Shown one piece after another: positions 8,120-15,832 of a DNA stretch of 64,000 nucleotides. Both the position numbers and the translations under genes were made by a program. The notes beneath the pieces are model-generated. The model did not search any database. It saw nothing but the letters and a program-made list of their open reading frames with translations, and was not told the DNA's origin. The stretch's first letter is position 1. The number at the start of each line of letters is the position of its first letter. The stretch spans positions 310,001 to 374,000 of the forward strand of contig RQJH01000003.1 of NCBI GenBank assembly GCA_014156375.1, given 5' to 3'. The stretch comes from Enterobacteriaceae bacterium 89 (GTDB lineage Bacteria > Pseudomonadota > Gammaproteobacteria > Enterobacterales > Enterobacteriaceae).

Positions 8120-9172
8120 ATGAAAGTTTTAGGTTATGCCGCACAAAACCCAACGACGCCGCTGGCGCCATTCTCTTTTGACCGCCGCGAGCCGCGCCCT
8201 GACGACGTGGTGATCGAAGTGCTTTACTGCGGTGTCTGTCACTCCGACCTGCATCAGGCCCGCAACGACTGGGGATTCAGCACTTATCCGATTGTGCCCG
8301 GCCATGAGATTGTCGGTCGGGTGGTGTCTGTCGGTGACAGTGTCACCAAATTTCAGCCCGGCGATTTGGCCGCGATTGGCTGTATGGTCGATTCCTGTCG
8401 CGTCTGCTCGCCCTGTAAAGAGGGCCTGGAACAGTACTGCGAGGAAGGCAACGTCCAGACTTACAACGGACAGGATCGCCACGATCACCAGACCACCTAC
8501 GGTGGTTACTCGCAAACCATTCTTGCCAGCCAGGATTTTGTATTACGCATCCCCGAAGGGCTGGATTTGCAGGGCGCAGCACCGCTGTTATGCGCCGGGA
8601 TCACCACCTGGTCGCCGTTGCGTCACTGGAATATCGATGAAAACAGCAAAGTGGCGGTGATTGGCCTCGGCGGCCTTGGGCATATGGGGCTGAAACTGGC
8701 TCACGCGCTGGGGGCAGAAGTCACGCTGTTTACCCGTTCACCGGGCAAAGAAGCCGATGCCCGCCGCCTTGGTGCGCATAACGTTGTGCTGTCTACCGAC
8801 AGCCAGCAGATGGCATCCGTCAGCAATCACTTTGATTTGATTATCGATACCGTGCCCTATGAGCACGATATCAACCCGTATCTGCCGACGCTTGCGCTGG
8901 ACGGCACGCTGGTGTTTGTCGGCCTGGTTGGTGATGCGCCAACATTCAGCACCGTTCCGATGTTGACCAACCGTCGTTCGCTGGCTGGCTCTGCGATTGG
9001 TGGGATTGCCGAAACGCAGGAGATGCTGGATTTCTGCGCTGAAAAAGGCATCGCCGCCGACGTTGAGGTGATCAACATTCAGGATATTAATCACGCCTAT
9101 GAGCGCCTGCTGAAAAGCGACGTGAAGTACCGTTTCGTCATTGATATGGCCTCGCTAAAAGCTCAGGCCTGA
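8120..9172 (+). CDS. Zinc-dependent NADP alcohol/aldehyde reductase, YahK-like (cinnamyl-alcohol dehydrogenase family)
   Basis: A 350-residue medium-chain dehydrogenase resembling E. coli YahK, an NADPH-dependent aldehyde reductase. It shows the catalytic zinc motif CGVCHSDLH and GHE, the structural zinc lobe [12 protein letters not shown]...C, the coenzyme fold [13 protein letters not shown], and the conserved C-terminal block [20 protein letters not shown]. The ATG at 8120 follows GAGG and gives the family N-terminus; the in-frame start at 8078 adds an unconserved tail. It is divergent from sra across 250 bp of promoter DNA and 45 bp upstream of osmC. The substrate in vivo is unknown. Confidence 0.88.
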   Translation: MKVLGYAAQNPTTPLAPFSFDRREPRPDDVVIEVLYCGVCHSDLHQARNDWGFSTYPIVPGHEIVGRVVSVGDSVTKFQPGDLAAIGCMVDSCRVCSPCKEGLEQYCEEGNVQTYNGQDRHDHQTTYGGYSQTILASQDFVLRIPEGLDLQGAAPLLCAGITTWSPLRHWNIDENSKVAVIGLGGLGHMGLKLAHALGAEVTLFTRSPGKEADARRLGAHNVVLSTDSQQMASVSNHFDLIIDTVPYEHDINPYLPTLALDGTLVFVGLVGDAPTFSTVPMLTNRRSLAGSAIGGIAETQEMLDFCAEKGIAADVEVINIQDINHAYERLLKSDVKYRFVIDMASLKAQA

Positions 9173-9217
9173 GGCGTGTTCTATACTTAACAGCCCAACA
9201 GACAAAAGGAGTGACAG

Positions 9218-9646
9218 ATGACAATCCACAAGAAAGGTCAGGCACATTGGGAAGGCGACTTAAAACGCGGTAAAGGCACCGTGTCCACCGAAAGCGGCGT
9301 GCTGCAACAGCAGCCCTACGGTTTTAATACCCGCTTTGAAGGGGCCAAAGGGACCAACCCGGAAGAGCTGATTGCCGCCGCTCATGCTTCCTGCTTCTCA
9401 ATGGCGCTGTCTCTGATGCTGAGTGAAGCCGGGTATACCGCTACTTCCATCGATACTGAAGCGACCGTGTCACTGGACCAGGTCAACGGGGGTTTCAGTA
9501 TCACCAAAGTGGCTCTGCAAAGTAAAATTGCCGTGCCGGATGTCGATGCCGGTAAGTTTGATGAGATTATTCAGAAAGCGAAAGCCGGTTGCCCGGTATC
9601 GCAGGTTCTGAAGGCTGAAATCACCCTCGATTACAAACTGAACTGA
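9218..9646 (+). CDS. osmC: Peroxiredoxin OsmC (organic hydroperoxide reductase)
   Basis: The 142-residue protein starts MTIHKKGQAHWEGDLKRGKG and matches OsmC. It reduces organic hydroperoxides using two redox-active cysteines, seen here as Cys59 (AAHASCFSMAL) and Cys125 (KAGCPVSQ). An AAAGGAG site precedes the ATG and an intrinsic terminator follows. In E. coli osmC is osmotically and RpoS induced; the promoter elements were not resolved here. Confidence 0.96.
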   Translation: MTIHKKGQAHWEGDLKRGKGTVSTESGVLQQQPYGFNTRFEGAKGTNPEELIAAAHASCFSMALSLMLSEAGYTATSIDTEATVSLDQVNGGFSITKVALQSKIAVPDVDAGKFDEIIQKAKAGCPVSQVLKAEITLDYKLN

Positions 9647-9659
9647 TCGAAAGCCCTGA

Positions 9660-9690
9660 ATCGCCCGCTTAGCTGCGGGCTTTTTACTTT
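9660..9690 (+). terminator. Intrinsic terminator of osmC
   Basis: The stem CCCGC/GCGGG (9664-9668 with 9675-9679) is followed by CTTTTTACTTTT. Confidence 0.85.
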
Positions 9691-9703
9691 TAAAGGTGCA
9701 GAG

Positions 9704-10066
9704 ATGACCCCATCACAACAGATAGACCAGCTGATCGCCGGGTTAACTGACTGGCGCGGGGAGCTGCTGTCGCAAATTCGGGAATGTTTCCTGAAAGCGG
9801 ATAAAGCGGTAAGCGAAGAGTGGAAATGGAAGGGCAGCCCGACGTGGGAAAAGAACGGTATTCTGGCGGTGGCAAATGCGCATAAGGAAAAGGTGAAAGT
9901 GACCTTTTCTCATGGCGCTAAGCTCGACGATCCGGATAAGCTGTTCAATGCGGGATTAAACGGCAACCAGTGGCGGGCTATCGATCTGCTTTCCGGTGAC
10001 AAGGTGAACAAACCCGCGTTAATCAAACTGATCCAGCGAGCTATCGCCTATAACGAGCAAAAATGA
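9704..10066 (+). CDS. DUF1801 domain-containing protein
   Basis: A 120-residue soluble protein with the DUF1801/YdhG-like pattern: an N-terminal helix pair (IAGLTDWRGELLSQIRECF), then EEWKWKGSPTWEKNG, then VKVTFSHGAKLDDPDKLFN and IDLLSGDKVN. The family fold is known but its function is not. Its stop lies six bases before the ATG of the Nudix gene (10073), so the two are probably co-transcribed after the osmC terminator. Confidence 0.8.
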   Translation: MTPSQQIDQLIAGLTDWRGELLSQIRECFLKADKAVSEEWKWKGSPTWEKNGILAVANAHKEKVKVTFSHGAKLDDPDKLFNAGLNGNQWRAIDLLSGDKVNKPALIKLIQRAIAYNEQK

Positions 10067-10072
10067 GTGGCT

Positions 10073-10612
10073 ATGAGTGAGATAAAAACATTAAGTACCC
10101 AGGAGATTTACCGCAATCAGTGGATGCGCCTCAAAGAAGATCGTATTGAACGAGCCGACGGCAGCCAGGGCGTTTATTCGGTGATTGAGAAGCCGGATTT
10201 CGCGGTGATCGTCCCGGTGATGAACGGCAAAATCTGGACCGTTGAGCAATACCGCTATCCGCTTGGCAAGCGCACGCTTGAGCTGCCGCAGGGCTCCTGG
10301 GAGCTGACCCCTGATGCCGATCCGGTGGAAGTGGCGCGCGGCGAACTGGCGGAAGAAACCGGCCTTGTCGCCGGGAAAATCACCGAGATTGGCTATCAAA
10401 AGCTGGCTCAGGGCTACTCCAGCCAGGGGTATCACATCTGGCTGGCGACAGATTTTTCTCAGGGCGAACAGCAGCTGGATGCCGAAGAGCAGGGTTTACG
10501 CTGCCGTGAGATGCCGCTGGAGGAATTTGCCTCCCTGATCGCGGAAGGCAAAATCAGCGATGCGACATCGGTTACCGCCTTTTTGCTGGCAAAACTGAAA
10601 GGCTATCTGTAA
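10073..10612 (+). CDS. Nudix hydrolase (ADP-ribose pyrophosphatase-like)
   Basis: A 179-residue Nudix protein. The core is ELPQGSWELTPDADPVEVARGELAEETGL, close to the Gx5Ex7REUxEExGU box but with Gly where the box Arg usually stands next to Glu. The upstream PVMNGKIWTVEQYRYP and downstream YSSQGYHIWLA regions resemble ADP-sugar pyrophosphatases. It probably hydrolyses a nucleoside diphosphate linked to another group; the substrate is unknown. A GTG at 10067 directly abuts the upstream stop, but the ATG at 10073 gives the usual N-terminus. It is convergent with the MFS gene, ending seven bases from its stop. Confidence 0.85.
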   Translation: MSEIKTLSTQEIYRNQWMRLKEDRIERADGSQGVYSVIEKPDFAVIVPVMNGKIWTVEQYRYPLGKRTLELPQGSWELTPDADPVEVARGELAEETGLVAGKITEIGYQKLAQGYSSQGYHIWLATDFSQGEQQLDAEEQGLRCREMPLEEFASLIAEGKISDATSVTAFLLAKLKGYL

Positions 10613-10619
10613 GCCAGGC

Positions 10620-12044
10620 TCAGGCATGAGCCTGCGCGGCCTTACGCAGTCGGCTCAGACTGATCGCGACCGCCAGAGTGGAAGCGCCAACGGCTACCCA
10701 CAAACCAAAACGAACCGCCTGTTCTTCCAGCGCCTGGGTGGCGCTGGTTGCCATCAGCGCCAGCAACACGCCCACCACCGCAGCCCCGAGGCACTGACCG
10801 AAAGTCCGGACAATCGCCAGCACGCCTGAAGCGTAGCCCGCATATTCACGTGAAACGTTCGATAACATCTCCCGGTTGTTTGGACTCTGGAAACAGCCGA
10901 ATCCCAGTCCACACACCAGACTACGCAGGCCGATATCCCAGACTGAAGCGTGATCCGGCAGAGTCGCCAGCAGCGCCAGCCCAGCAACGAAAATCAGCAG
11001 TCCGCCGGTAGAAATCAAAGCCGGAGAATATTTATCGGCAAGGCGTCCGGCATGAGGGGCGACAAGAATGATGCCCACCGGCCACGGGGTAAACAGCAGC
11101 GCGGCGGCAAAAGGGCTGTAGCCATAGACGCTCTGGAACAAAAACGGCAGGGCGACGAAAGTGATCCCCTGGCTGACAAAAGAAGCCAGTGATGTCAGCG
11201 CCGCCAGGGTAAAGCGACCGTTGGTGAAGATCACCGGCGGCAGCAGCGGCTTTCGCGCGCGGCGGATTTGCCAGATAAAAGCGCTACCGCTTGCCAGCGC
11301 AAGCAGCGCCCAGCCTTTGGTTTCCGTGCTGATCGCATGAGTAGCGCCATGTGTACCGGACAGGCTATTGGCCGCCATAATCAATGCACCGAGCAGCAGG
11401 GCGGAAAGCAGCGCTCCGGCGGCGTCGAACGGCTCTTTGTTAACGCTGGCCTTACGCGGAATGGCGCGGCTGGCCAGAAGCAAGGCAATGCCACCGGGGA
11501 TCACGTTAATGGCAAACAGCCACTGCCAGCTCAGGGTGTCCAGCAACGTTCCGCCCAACACGGGGGCAATCGCAGTACTTGCGGCAATCAGTAAAGCATT
11601 CAGCCCAAGAATACGTCCAAGCAGTCGTCCGGGAAAAACGGAACGTAAAATGGCGGGTGCGATACTCAGCGTGGCTGCACCGCCAATCCCCTGCAAAATC
11701 CGCATGCCGGTCAGTACCTCCGCCGAGGTTGCCAGCGCACAGCCAAGCGAGGTGACAGTAAAAGTCGCAAGACCAAACAGAAATATCGGGCGGAAGCCAA
11801 AGCGAGTGGCGAGAGCAGCAAAAATCGCCAGCGTCATCGCCGCTGAAAGCAGATAGCCATTGGCAAACCATATCGCCGTATCGGCAGAAACCTGCATCGC
11901 CCGGGCCATAGACGGCAGAGCAATATTGATCATCGTGCCGTCAAATACCGCCATCAGCGTGGAGGTCATGACGGCGGCCATCACCAGCGCGCGTTCACGT
12001 CCTGGCAAGCCTTCATCACCGGGTTGGTTCGAAAATAATTCCAT
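10620..12044 (-). CDS. MFS transporter, DHA2 (14-TM) multidrug-type
   Basis: A hydrophobic protein of 474 residues with about 14 predicted membrane segments. It has the DHA2 motif near helix 1 (TSTLMAVFDGTMINIALP), GRILQGIGG-like MRILQGIGGAA in helix 4, and LGPVLGG-like IAPVLGGTLLD in helix 5. This family exports drugs or small metabolites by proton exchange across the inner membrane. The ATG at 12044 follows AGGA; upstream in-frame ATGs lack one and would add a polar tail. It is divergent from a LysR regulator, its likely controller. The substrate cannot be predicted. Confidence 0.88.
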   Translation of the reverse strand: MELFSNQPGDEGLPGRERALVMAAVMTSTLMAVFDGTMINIALPSMARAMQVSADTAIWFANGYLLSAAMTLAIFAALATRFGFRPIFLFGLATFTVTSLGCALATSAEVLTGMRILQGIGGAATLSIAPAILRSVFPGRLLGRILGLNALLIAASTAIAPVLGGTLLDTLSWQWLFAINVIPGGIALLLASRAIPRKASVNKEPFDAAGALLSALLLGALIMAANSLSGTHGATHAISTETKGWALLALASGSAFIWQIRRARKPLLPPVIFTNGRFTLAALTSLASFVSQGITFVALPFLFQSVYGYSPFAAALLFTPWPVGIILVAPHAGRLADKYSPALISTGGLLIFVAGLALLATLPDHASVWDIGLRSLVCGLGFGCFQSPNNREMLSNVSREYAGYASGVLAIVRTFGQCLGAAVVGVLLALMATSATQALEEQAVRFGLWVAVGASTLAVAISLSRLRKAAQAHA

Positions 12045-12171
12045 CGTTTTGTGTCCTGAGTCTGGCGTTGAGATGGAAGAAGGATAATCATTAGCCATAG
12101 AAGGCGGAAGGCGCAGCATTTGCACTTTATAGTTGCATCAAACGCCTTATCTTATTCAGCCGCGAGGTTTT

Positions 12172-13101
12172 ATGATGTCCGATCCTGATTTTAATCTACT
12201 TATTGCGCTTGATGTGCTGCTGAGCGAAGCGAGCGTGGCCGCAGCGGCGCGGAGGCTAAATTTAAGCACTTCCGCTATGAGCCGCACCTTAAGCCGTCTG
12301 CGGGAAGTTACCGGCGACCCGCTGTTGGTACGCGCTGGGCGTAAAATGGTGCTGACACCCTGGGCCGAGGCCAGCAGAGATCGCGCCCGTCATGCCGTGC
12401 AGGAGGCCAGGGCCGTGCTTCAGCCTTCGACGGAAACCCTGAACCCCGCCACGCTTGAGCGCCTGTTTACGCTGCGGGCCAACGACGGCTTTGTGGTGGC
12501 TTTTGGCCCGGCGCTGATTGCGGCAGTGGCCGATGTCGCACCGAATGTATGCCTGCGATTTGCACCGAAGCCGGAAAAAAACTCGCGCTATCTGCGTGAA
12601 GGGCTTGTTGATTTGGAAATTGGCGTGCAGAGCAATATGGGGCCGGAAATACGCCTGCAGCGCCTGTTTCAGGACAGATTCGTTGGCGTGGTGCGCAAAG
12701 ATCACCCGCTTGCGAAGTCTGCCTCCGTCAGTGCAGAAGAGTACGTTGCCTGGGGGCATATCGCCGCTTCGCCGGAAGGGGCCGTTCGCGGATTTGTTGA
12801 CGATGCGCTGGCAGAATTGGGGCTCGCTCGCAAAGTGGTCAGCGTTGTGCCAGGCTTTCCGACGGCGCTGACCGTTGCGTTATCTTCCGATCTTATTGCG
12901 CTGGTCCCCGCGCTGTATCTGATTAATCAGCAGATATCCGACAAACTCGCCGTATTTGAATTACCCTTTAAAACCAGAACCATTACCGTCTCGCAGATGT
13001 GGCATCCGAGAATGGAAAATGATCCCGGACACCGCTGGCTCAGGCAAAAGATCCTTGAGGTCTGTCGGCCAGATAATACGAAAACCAAGGACCCTCGATG
13101 A
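12172..13101 (+). CDS. LysR family transcriptional regulator
   Basis: The 309-residue protein has the LysR N-terminal helix-turn-helix (DFNLLIALDVLLSEASVAAAARRLNLSTSAMSRTLSRLRE, residues 5-45) and a C-terminal periplasmic-binding-type effector domain. The start is one of the paired ATGs at 12172/12175, just after GAGG; a longer frame from 12133 is not supported. It is divergent from the DHA2 exporter. The intergenic TGCA-N9-TGCA repeat at 12121-12137 may be its site. It overlaps the next gene by ATGA, so the two are translationally coupled. Confidence 0.88.
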   Translation: MMSDPDFNLLIALDVLLSEASVAAAARRLNLSTSAMSRTLSRLREVTGDPLLVRAGRKMVLTPWAEASRDRARHAVQEARAVLQPSTETLNPATLERLFTLRANDGFVVAFGPALIAAVADVAPNVCLRFAPKPEKNSRYLREGLVDLEIGVQSNMGPEIRLQRLFQDRFVGVVRKDHPLAKSASVSAEEYVAWGHIAASPEGAVRGFVDDALAELGLARKVVSVVPGFPTALTVALSSDLIALVPALYLINQQISDKLAVFELPFKTRTITVSQMWHPRMENDPGHRWLRQKILEVCRPDNTKTKDPR

Positions 13102-13598
13102 CCGACTTTATCGTTCATATGCTGACCGGAACGCCCGTCTGGGTTTACGTGTTATTTGTGTTTTTGCTGATCAGAGGGGTGAAATCCAGACGGCCTGCCA
13201 CCGTCTCTCTGACCCGGCAGGCGGTGATCCCGCTGATATTTTTGGTCTGGGATCTCTACGACCTGGTGAAATACCGCCATCTTTCGCCGACGATAGTCGC
13301 CGTGTGGATTGGCGTGCTTGTCGTCGGGGCCGCGGTCGGTTATTCGCTTATCCGGCCCGAGCGAGTTCGCCGTGGCGAGGAAGCGGGCACCATTCTTCGT
13401 CAGCCTGACTATTCCGCTTTGCCGCTGATGATGACGGCTTTTCTGATCAAGTACGTGTTTGGCGTGATGGCCGCTGTCGCACCGCTGACGCTTGCCAGAC
13501 CCGGAGTGGGCATGGCCTCCGTTGCTGTGGGCGGGCTGTTTGCAGGCAGTTTTATCGGTAAGTTCACGCGTTATGTGCAGTGCTATCGGCAAGGCTGA
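13098..13598 (+). CDS. DUF6622-like integral membrane protein
   Basis: A 166-residue protein with four or five hydrophobic segments (residues about 14-26, 42-55, 68-86, 113-130, 138-152). The start MTDFIVHMLTGTPVWVYVLFV and the basic cytoplasmic loop RGVKSRRPATVSLTRQAVIP resemble a small conserved proteobacterial membrane family of unknown function. The ATGA overlap with the LysR gene means it is co-translated with the regulator, which is unusual for a membrane protein. Confidence 0.65.
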   Translation: MTDFIVHMLTGTPVWVYVLFVFLLIRGVKSRRPATVSLTRQAVIPLIFLVWDLYDLVKYRHLSPTIVAVWIGVLVVGAAVGYSLIRPERVRRGEEAGTILRQPDYSALPLMMTAFLIKYVFGVMAAVAPLTLARPGVGMASVAVGGLFAGSFIGKFTRYVQCYRQG

Positions 13599-13689
13599 GC
13601 ACCGTAAAAATAAGACGATTCGGGGGGAAAGATTTAGGTTTTCTCTCACGCCCGAACTAAATTAACGCTTTGATAAATGAAGCCCTGGT

Positions 13690-13720
13690 CTGAACGTCAG
13701 ACCGCTATCAGTACGTTCAG
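13690..13720. promoter_or_regulatory. Inverted repeat overlapping the MipA/OmpV leader
   Basis: CTGAACGT (13690-13697) and ACGTTCAG (13713-13720) form a perfect 8-bp inverted repeat with a 15-base centre. The repeat ends right against the AGGAAGG ribosome-binding site of the following gene. It could be an operator or an RNA hairpin limiting translation. Confidence 0.45.
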
Positions 13721-13728
13721 GAAGGATA

Positions 13729-14529
13729 ATGACACTATCTCGTAAGGCTGTCTCCACGGCTATTGCGCTTTCACTGATGAGTTCCTGCGCCTTTGCCGAA
13801 GGCGACCTGGGCTCCCTCGATCTCTTTTCCAGCAATAATCCTGACAGTCCGGTGCCGAAAGGGCTGATACTGGGCGGGGCGACGATCACCGGACAGGGGC
13901 GTTATAAAGGACAGGATACCCAGACCTGGGCAGTTCCGGGCGGGCTCTATTTTGGTGACAACTTCATGTACCTGGGCGACCGGGCGCGTTATTACTTTCA
14001 TATGGACAGTGATTACGCCATTTTCGGCTACGGCCGCTACCGTTTTGGCAACCTCGACCCGGGCGATTCTGATGCGCTGCACGGGATGAATAAGCGAAAA
14101 GGGGAGCTGGAAGCCGGTATCGGCGGAACGCTAATCACCCCTTATGCGCTGCTAACGGCGCGTTTTGCATCCGACGTTACCGGGCGCAGCAACGGCCAGG
14201 AACTGCTGCTGTGGGCCGATTTCCCGATTGTCCGCAAAGACCTGCTGATCATGCCCGGAATGGGGATGATGATCCGCAGCCACAATATGGCCAACTACTA
14301 TTTCGGCGGAGTGTCGGCCTCGGAGGCTACGCCCGAACGTAAACAGTACGACACTGGCACCACCTTCTCGCCGATGGCGGCAGTTGTCACCAGTTACCGC
14401 ATCAGCCAGCACTGGGTCGGATCAGTGTCGACCAGCTATGAACTCTACGACAACGATATCCAGAACAGCCCGATTGTTCAGCACCAGGGCGAATGGTACG
14501 TCATCGCCGGAGTGGGATATACCTGGTGA
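13729..14529 (+). CDS. MipA/OmpV family outer-membrane protein
   Basis: The 266-residue protein begins with a signal peptide (MTLSRKAVSTAIALSLMSSC, cleavage near AFA-EG). Alternating beta-strand segments follow, and it ends in an aromatic residue, GVGYTW, typical of outer-membrane barrels. MipA/OmpV members include scaffolds for murein enzymes and porin-like proteins. A good AGGAAGG site precedes the ATG. It stands alone between the LysR pair and the ECF pair. Confidence 0.85.
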   Translation: MTLSRKAVSTAIALSLMSSCAFAEGDLGSLDLFSSNNPDSPVPKGLILGGATITGQGRYKGQDTQTWAVPGGLYFGDNFMYLGDRARYYFHMDSDYAIFGYGRYRFGNLDPGDSDALHGMNKRKGELEAGIGGTLITPYALLTARFASDVTGRSNGQELLLWADFPIVRKDLLIMPGMGMMIRSHNMANYYFGGVSASEATPERKQYDTGTTFSPMAAVVTSYRISQHWVGSVSTSYELYDNDIQNSPIVQHQGEWYVIAGVGYTW

Positions 14530-14554
14530 TTTTTATCGCTTAAATTTCAGGCAA

Positions 14555-14611
14555 CGCTACGTGAATAAAGACGACCAGAGAGACAGGGTAAAATTCAGAA
14601 TTCACGTAGCG
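14555..14611. repeat. Perfect 12-bp inverted repeat in intergenic DNA
   Basis: CGCTACGTGAAT (14555-14566) and ATTCACGTAGCG (14600-14611) are exact inverse complements separated by 33 bases. An A-run follows on the plus strand. It could be a terminator read from the minus strand, a small mobile-element remnant, or an operator for the downstream sigma operon. The rest of 14530-14759 shows no gene. Confidence 0.5.
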
Positions 14612-14759
14612 ACGCTAAAAAAAGAATTGCTGTTTAATTTCAGTTAATTACCCTTCCATACTTCGGTGCTAACAACTTTTTCGTTTTTTTTAGCAATATT
14701 TCCTCTGTTCATACGTCTACCTCAGTACTGACGATTTACGTTTAACCGAGGAAAGAAAG

Positions 14760-15185
14760 ATGAGACATTTTGACAGACACGATCATTCCCACCGCCGTGG
14801 GTTTTGTGGACAGCGTATGGGGAAAGGTATCGTTATTGGCGTAGTGCTGTTTGCGGTGCTCGGCCTGCTGGTGATGTCACTGTGGAATGCACTGCTGCCC
14901 GCGATCGTAGGGGTAAAAGCGATTGGCTTCTGGCAGGCGTTGGGATTACTGGTGCTGTGCCGCATTTTGTTTGGCGGCCTTGGCTTCCGTCCGGGAATGT
15001 TTGGTATGCGTCGTCGCATGCATGACCGCTGGATGCAGATGTCACCGGAACAACGCGAAGCGTTTATGCAGCATCGCCGTGAAGGTTTTGGTCGTCATGG
15101 TCATCGCGGACGCGACTGCTGGCAGCAGCGTGCGGATGAAAACGCTGACGCCGCCCCTCAACCGCAAGAAAAACGCGAAGAGTGA
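14760..15185 (+). CDS. Membrane protein co-encoded with ECF sigma factor
   Basis: The 141-residue protein starts with a His/Arg-rich segment (MRHFDRHDHSHRRGFCGQRM). It has two hydrophobic helices (about residues 22-46 and 55-72; LLPAIVGVKAIGFWQALGLLVL) and a charged C-terminal tail with MSPEQREAFMQHRREGFGRHGHRG. The tail is rich in His and Glu and might bind metal. Its stop overlaps a GTG start of the sigma gene (GTGA), so the two are coupled. By context it could be a membrane anti-sigma or sensor, but it lacks a known anti-sigma signature. AGGAAAGAAAG precedes the ATG. Confidence 0.7.
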   Translation: MRHFDRHDHSHRRGFCGQRMGKGIVIGVVLFAVLGLLVMSLWNALLPAIVGVKAIGFWQALGLLVLCRILFGGLGFRPGMFGMRRRMHDRWMQMSPEQREAFMQHRREGFGRHGHRGRDCWQQRADENADAAPQPQEKREE

Positions 15186-15748
15186 GCGAGATGAAATCGG
15201 CCACCGGGCAGTCACTTCTGGTTTCAGCGCTGAATGCCTGTCGGTCGCGGGTAACTGCATTTATCCGTGGCCGCACGGCAGTGCGCGAAGATGCCGATGA
15301 TATTTTGCAGGAAATCACTTACCAGCTGATGAAAGTCGAACAGCCGGTAGAAAACGTCGCCGCCTGGCTATATCGCGCCGCCCGAAATGAAATAACCGAC
15401 CGGGCTCGTAAGAAAAGCGAAGTGCCATTTTCAGGATTATTTTCTCAGGATGAAGAGAATGATTATCCCGAAGAGGAAATAGCCGAAGCCTTATTTTCCA
15501 CTCCGCAAACTCCGGAAGGAGAATATCTCAGCAGCCTGCTCTGGGAAGAGGTGAATGAAGCGATTGCGGAGCTTCCGTTGGCTCAGCGCGACGTTTTTGA
15601 ACAAACGGAATTGTACGGTTTGAGCTACAAAGAAATAGCCGAAATGACCGGCGACAGCGTTCAGGCTTTATTATCGCGTAAACATAAGGCGGTCGCATAT
15701 TTACGTGAACGGCTGCGAACGGTTTATGATGAGTTGACGGATGAATAA
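15182..15748 (+). CDS. ECF-type RNA polymerase sigma factor
   Basis: A protein of 188 residues (185 if translation starts at the ATG at 15191). Region 2 is seen at VREDADDILQEITYQLMKVEQPVENVAAWLYRAARN and region 4 at AIAELPLAQRDVFEQTELYGLSYKEIAEM followed by a helix-turn-helix. ECF sigmas direct RNA polymerase to stress genes and are usually held by a partner, here probably the overlapping upstream membrane protein. The linker between regions 2 and 4 is acidic (QDEENDYPEEEIAEALF). Targets and signal are unknown. Confidence 0.87.
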   Translation: MSEMKSATGQSLLVSALNACRSRVTAFIRGRTAVREDADDILQEITYQLMKVEQPVENVAAWLYRAARNEITDRARKKSEVPFSGLFSQDEENDYPEEEIAEALFSTPQTPEGEYLSSLLWEEVNEAIAELPLAQRDVFEQTELYGLSYKEIAEMTGDSVQALLSRKHKAVAYLRERLRTVYDELTDE

Positions 15749-15749
15749 A

Positions 15750-15827
15750 GTTGCCCGGTGGCGCAGGCTTACCGGACCTACAAAGCCAATACTGTAGGTC
15801 TGATAAGCGAAGCGCCATCAGGCAAAT
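15750..15827. repeat. REP element pair
   Basis: The inverted units GTTGCCCGGTGGCGCAGGC...ACCGGACCTAC and GTAGGTCTGATAAGCG...GCGCCATCAGGCAA fill the space between the convergent sigma and digH genes. Confidence 0.85.
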
Positions 15828-15832
15828 TCAAA

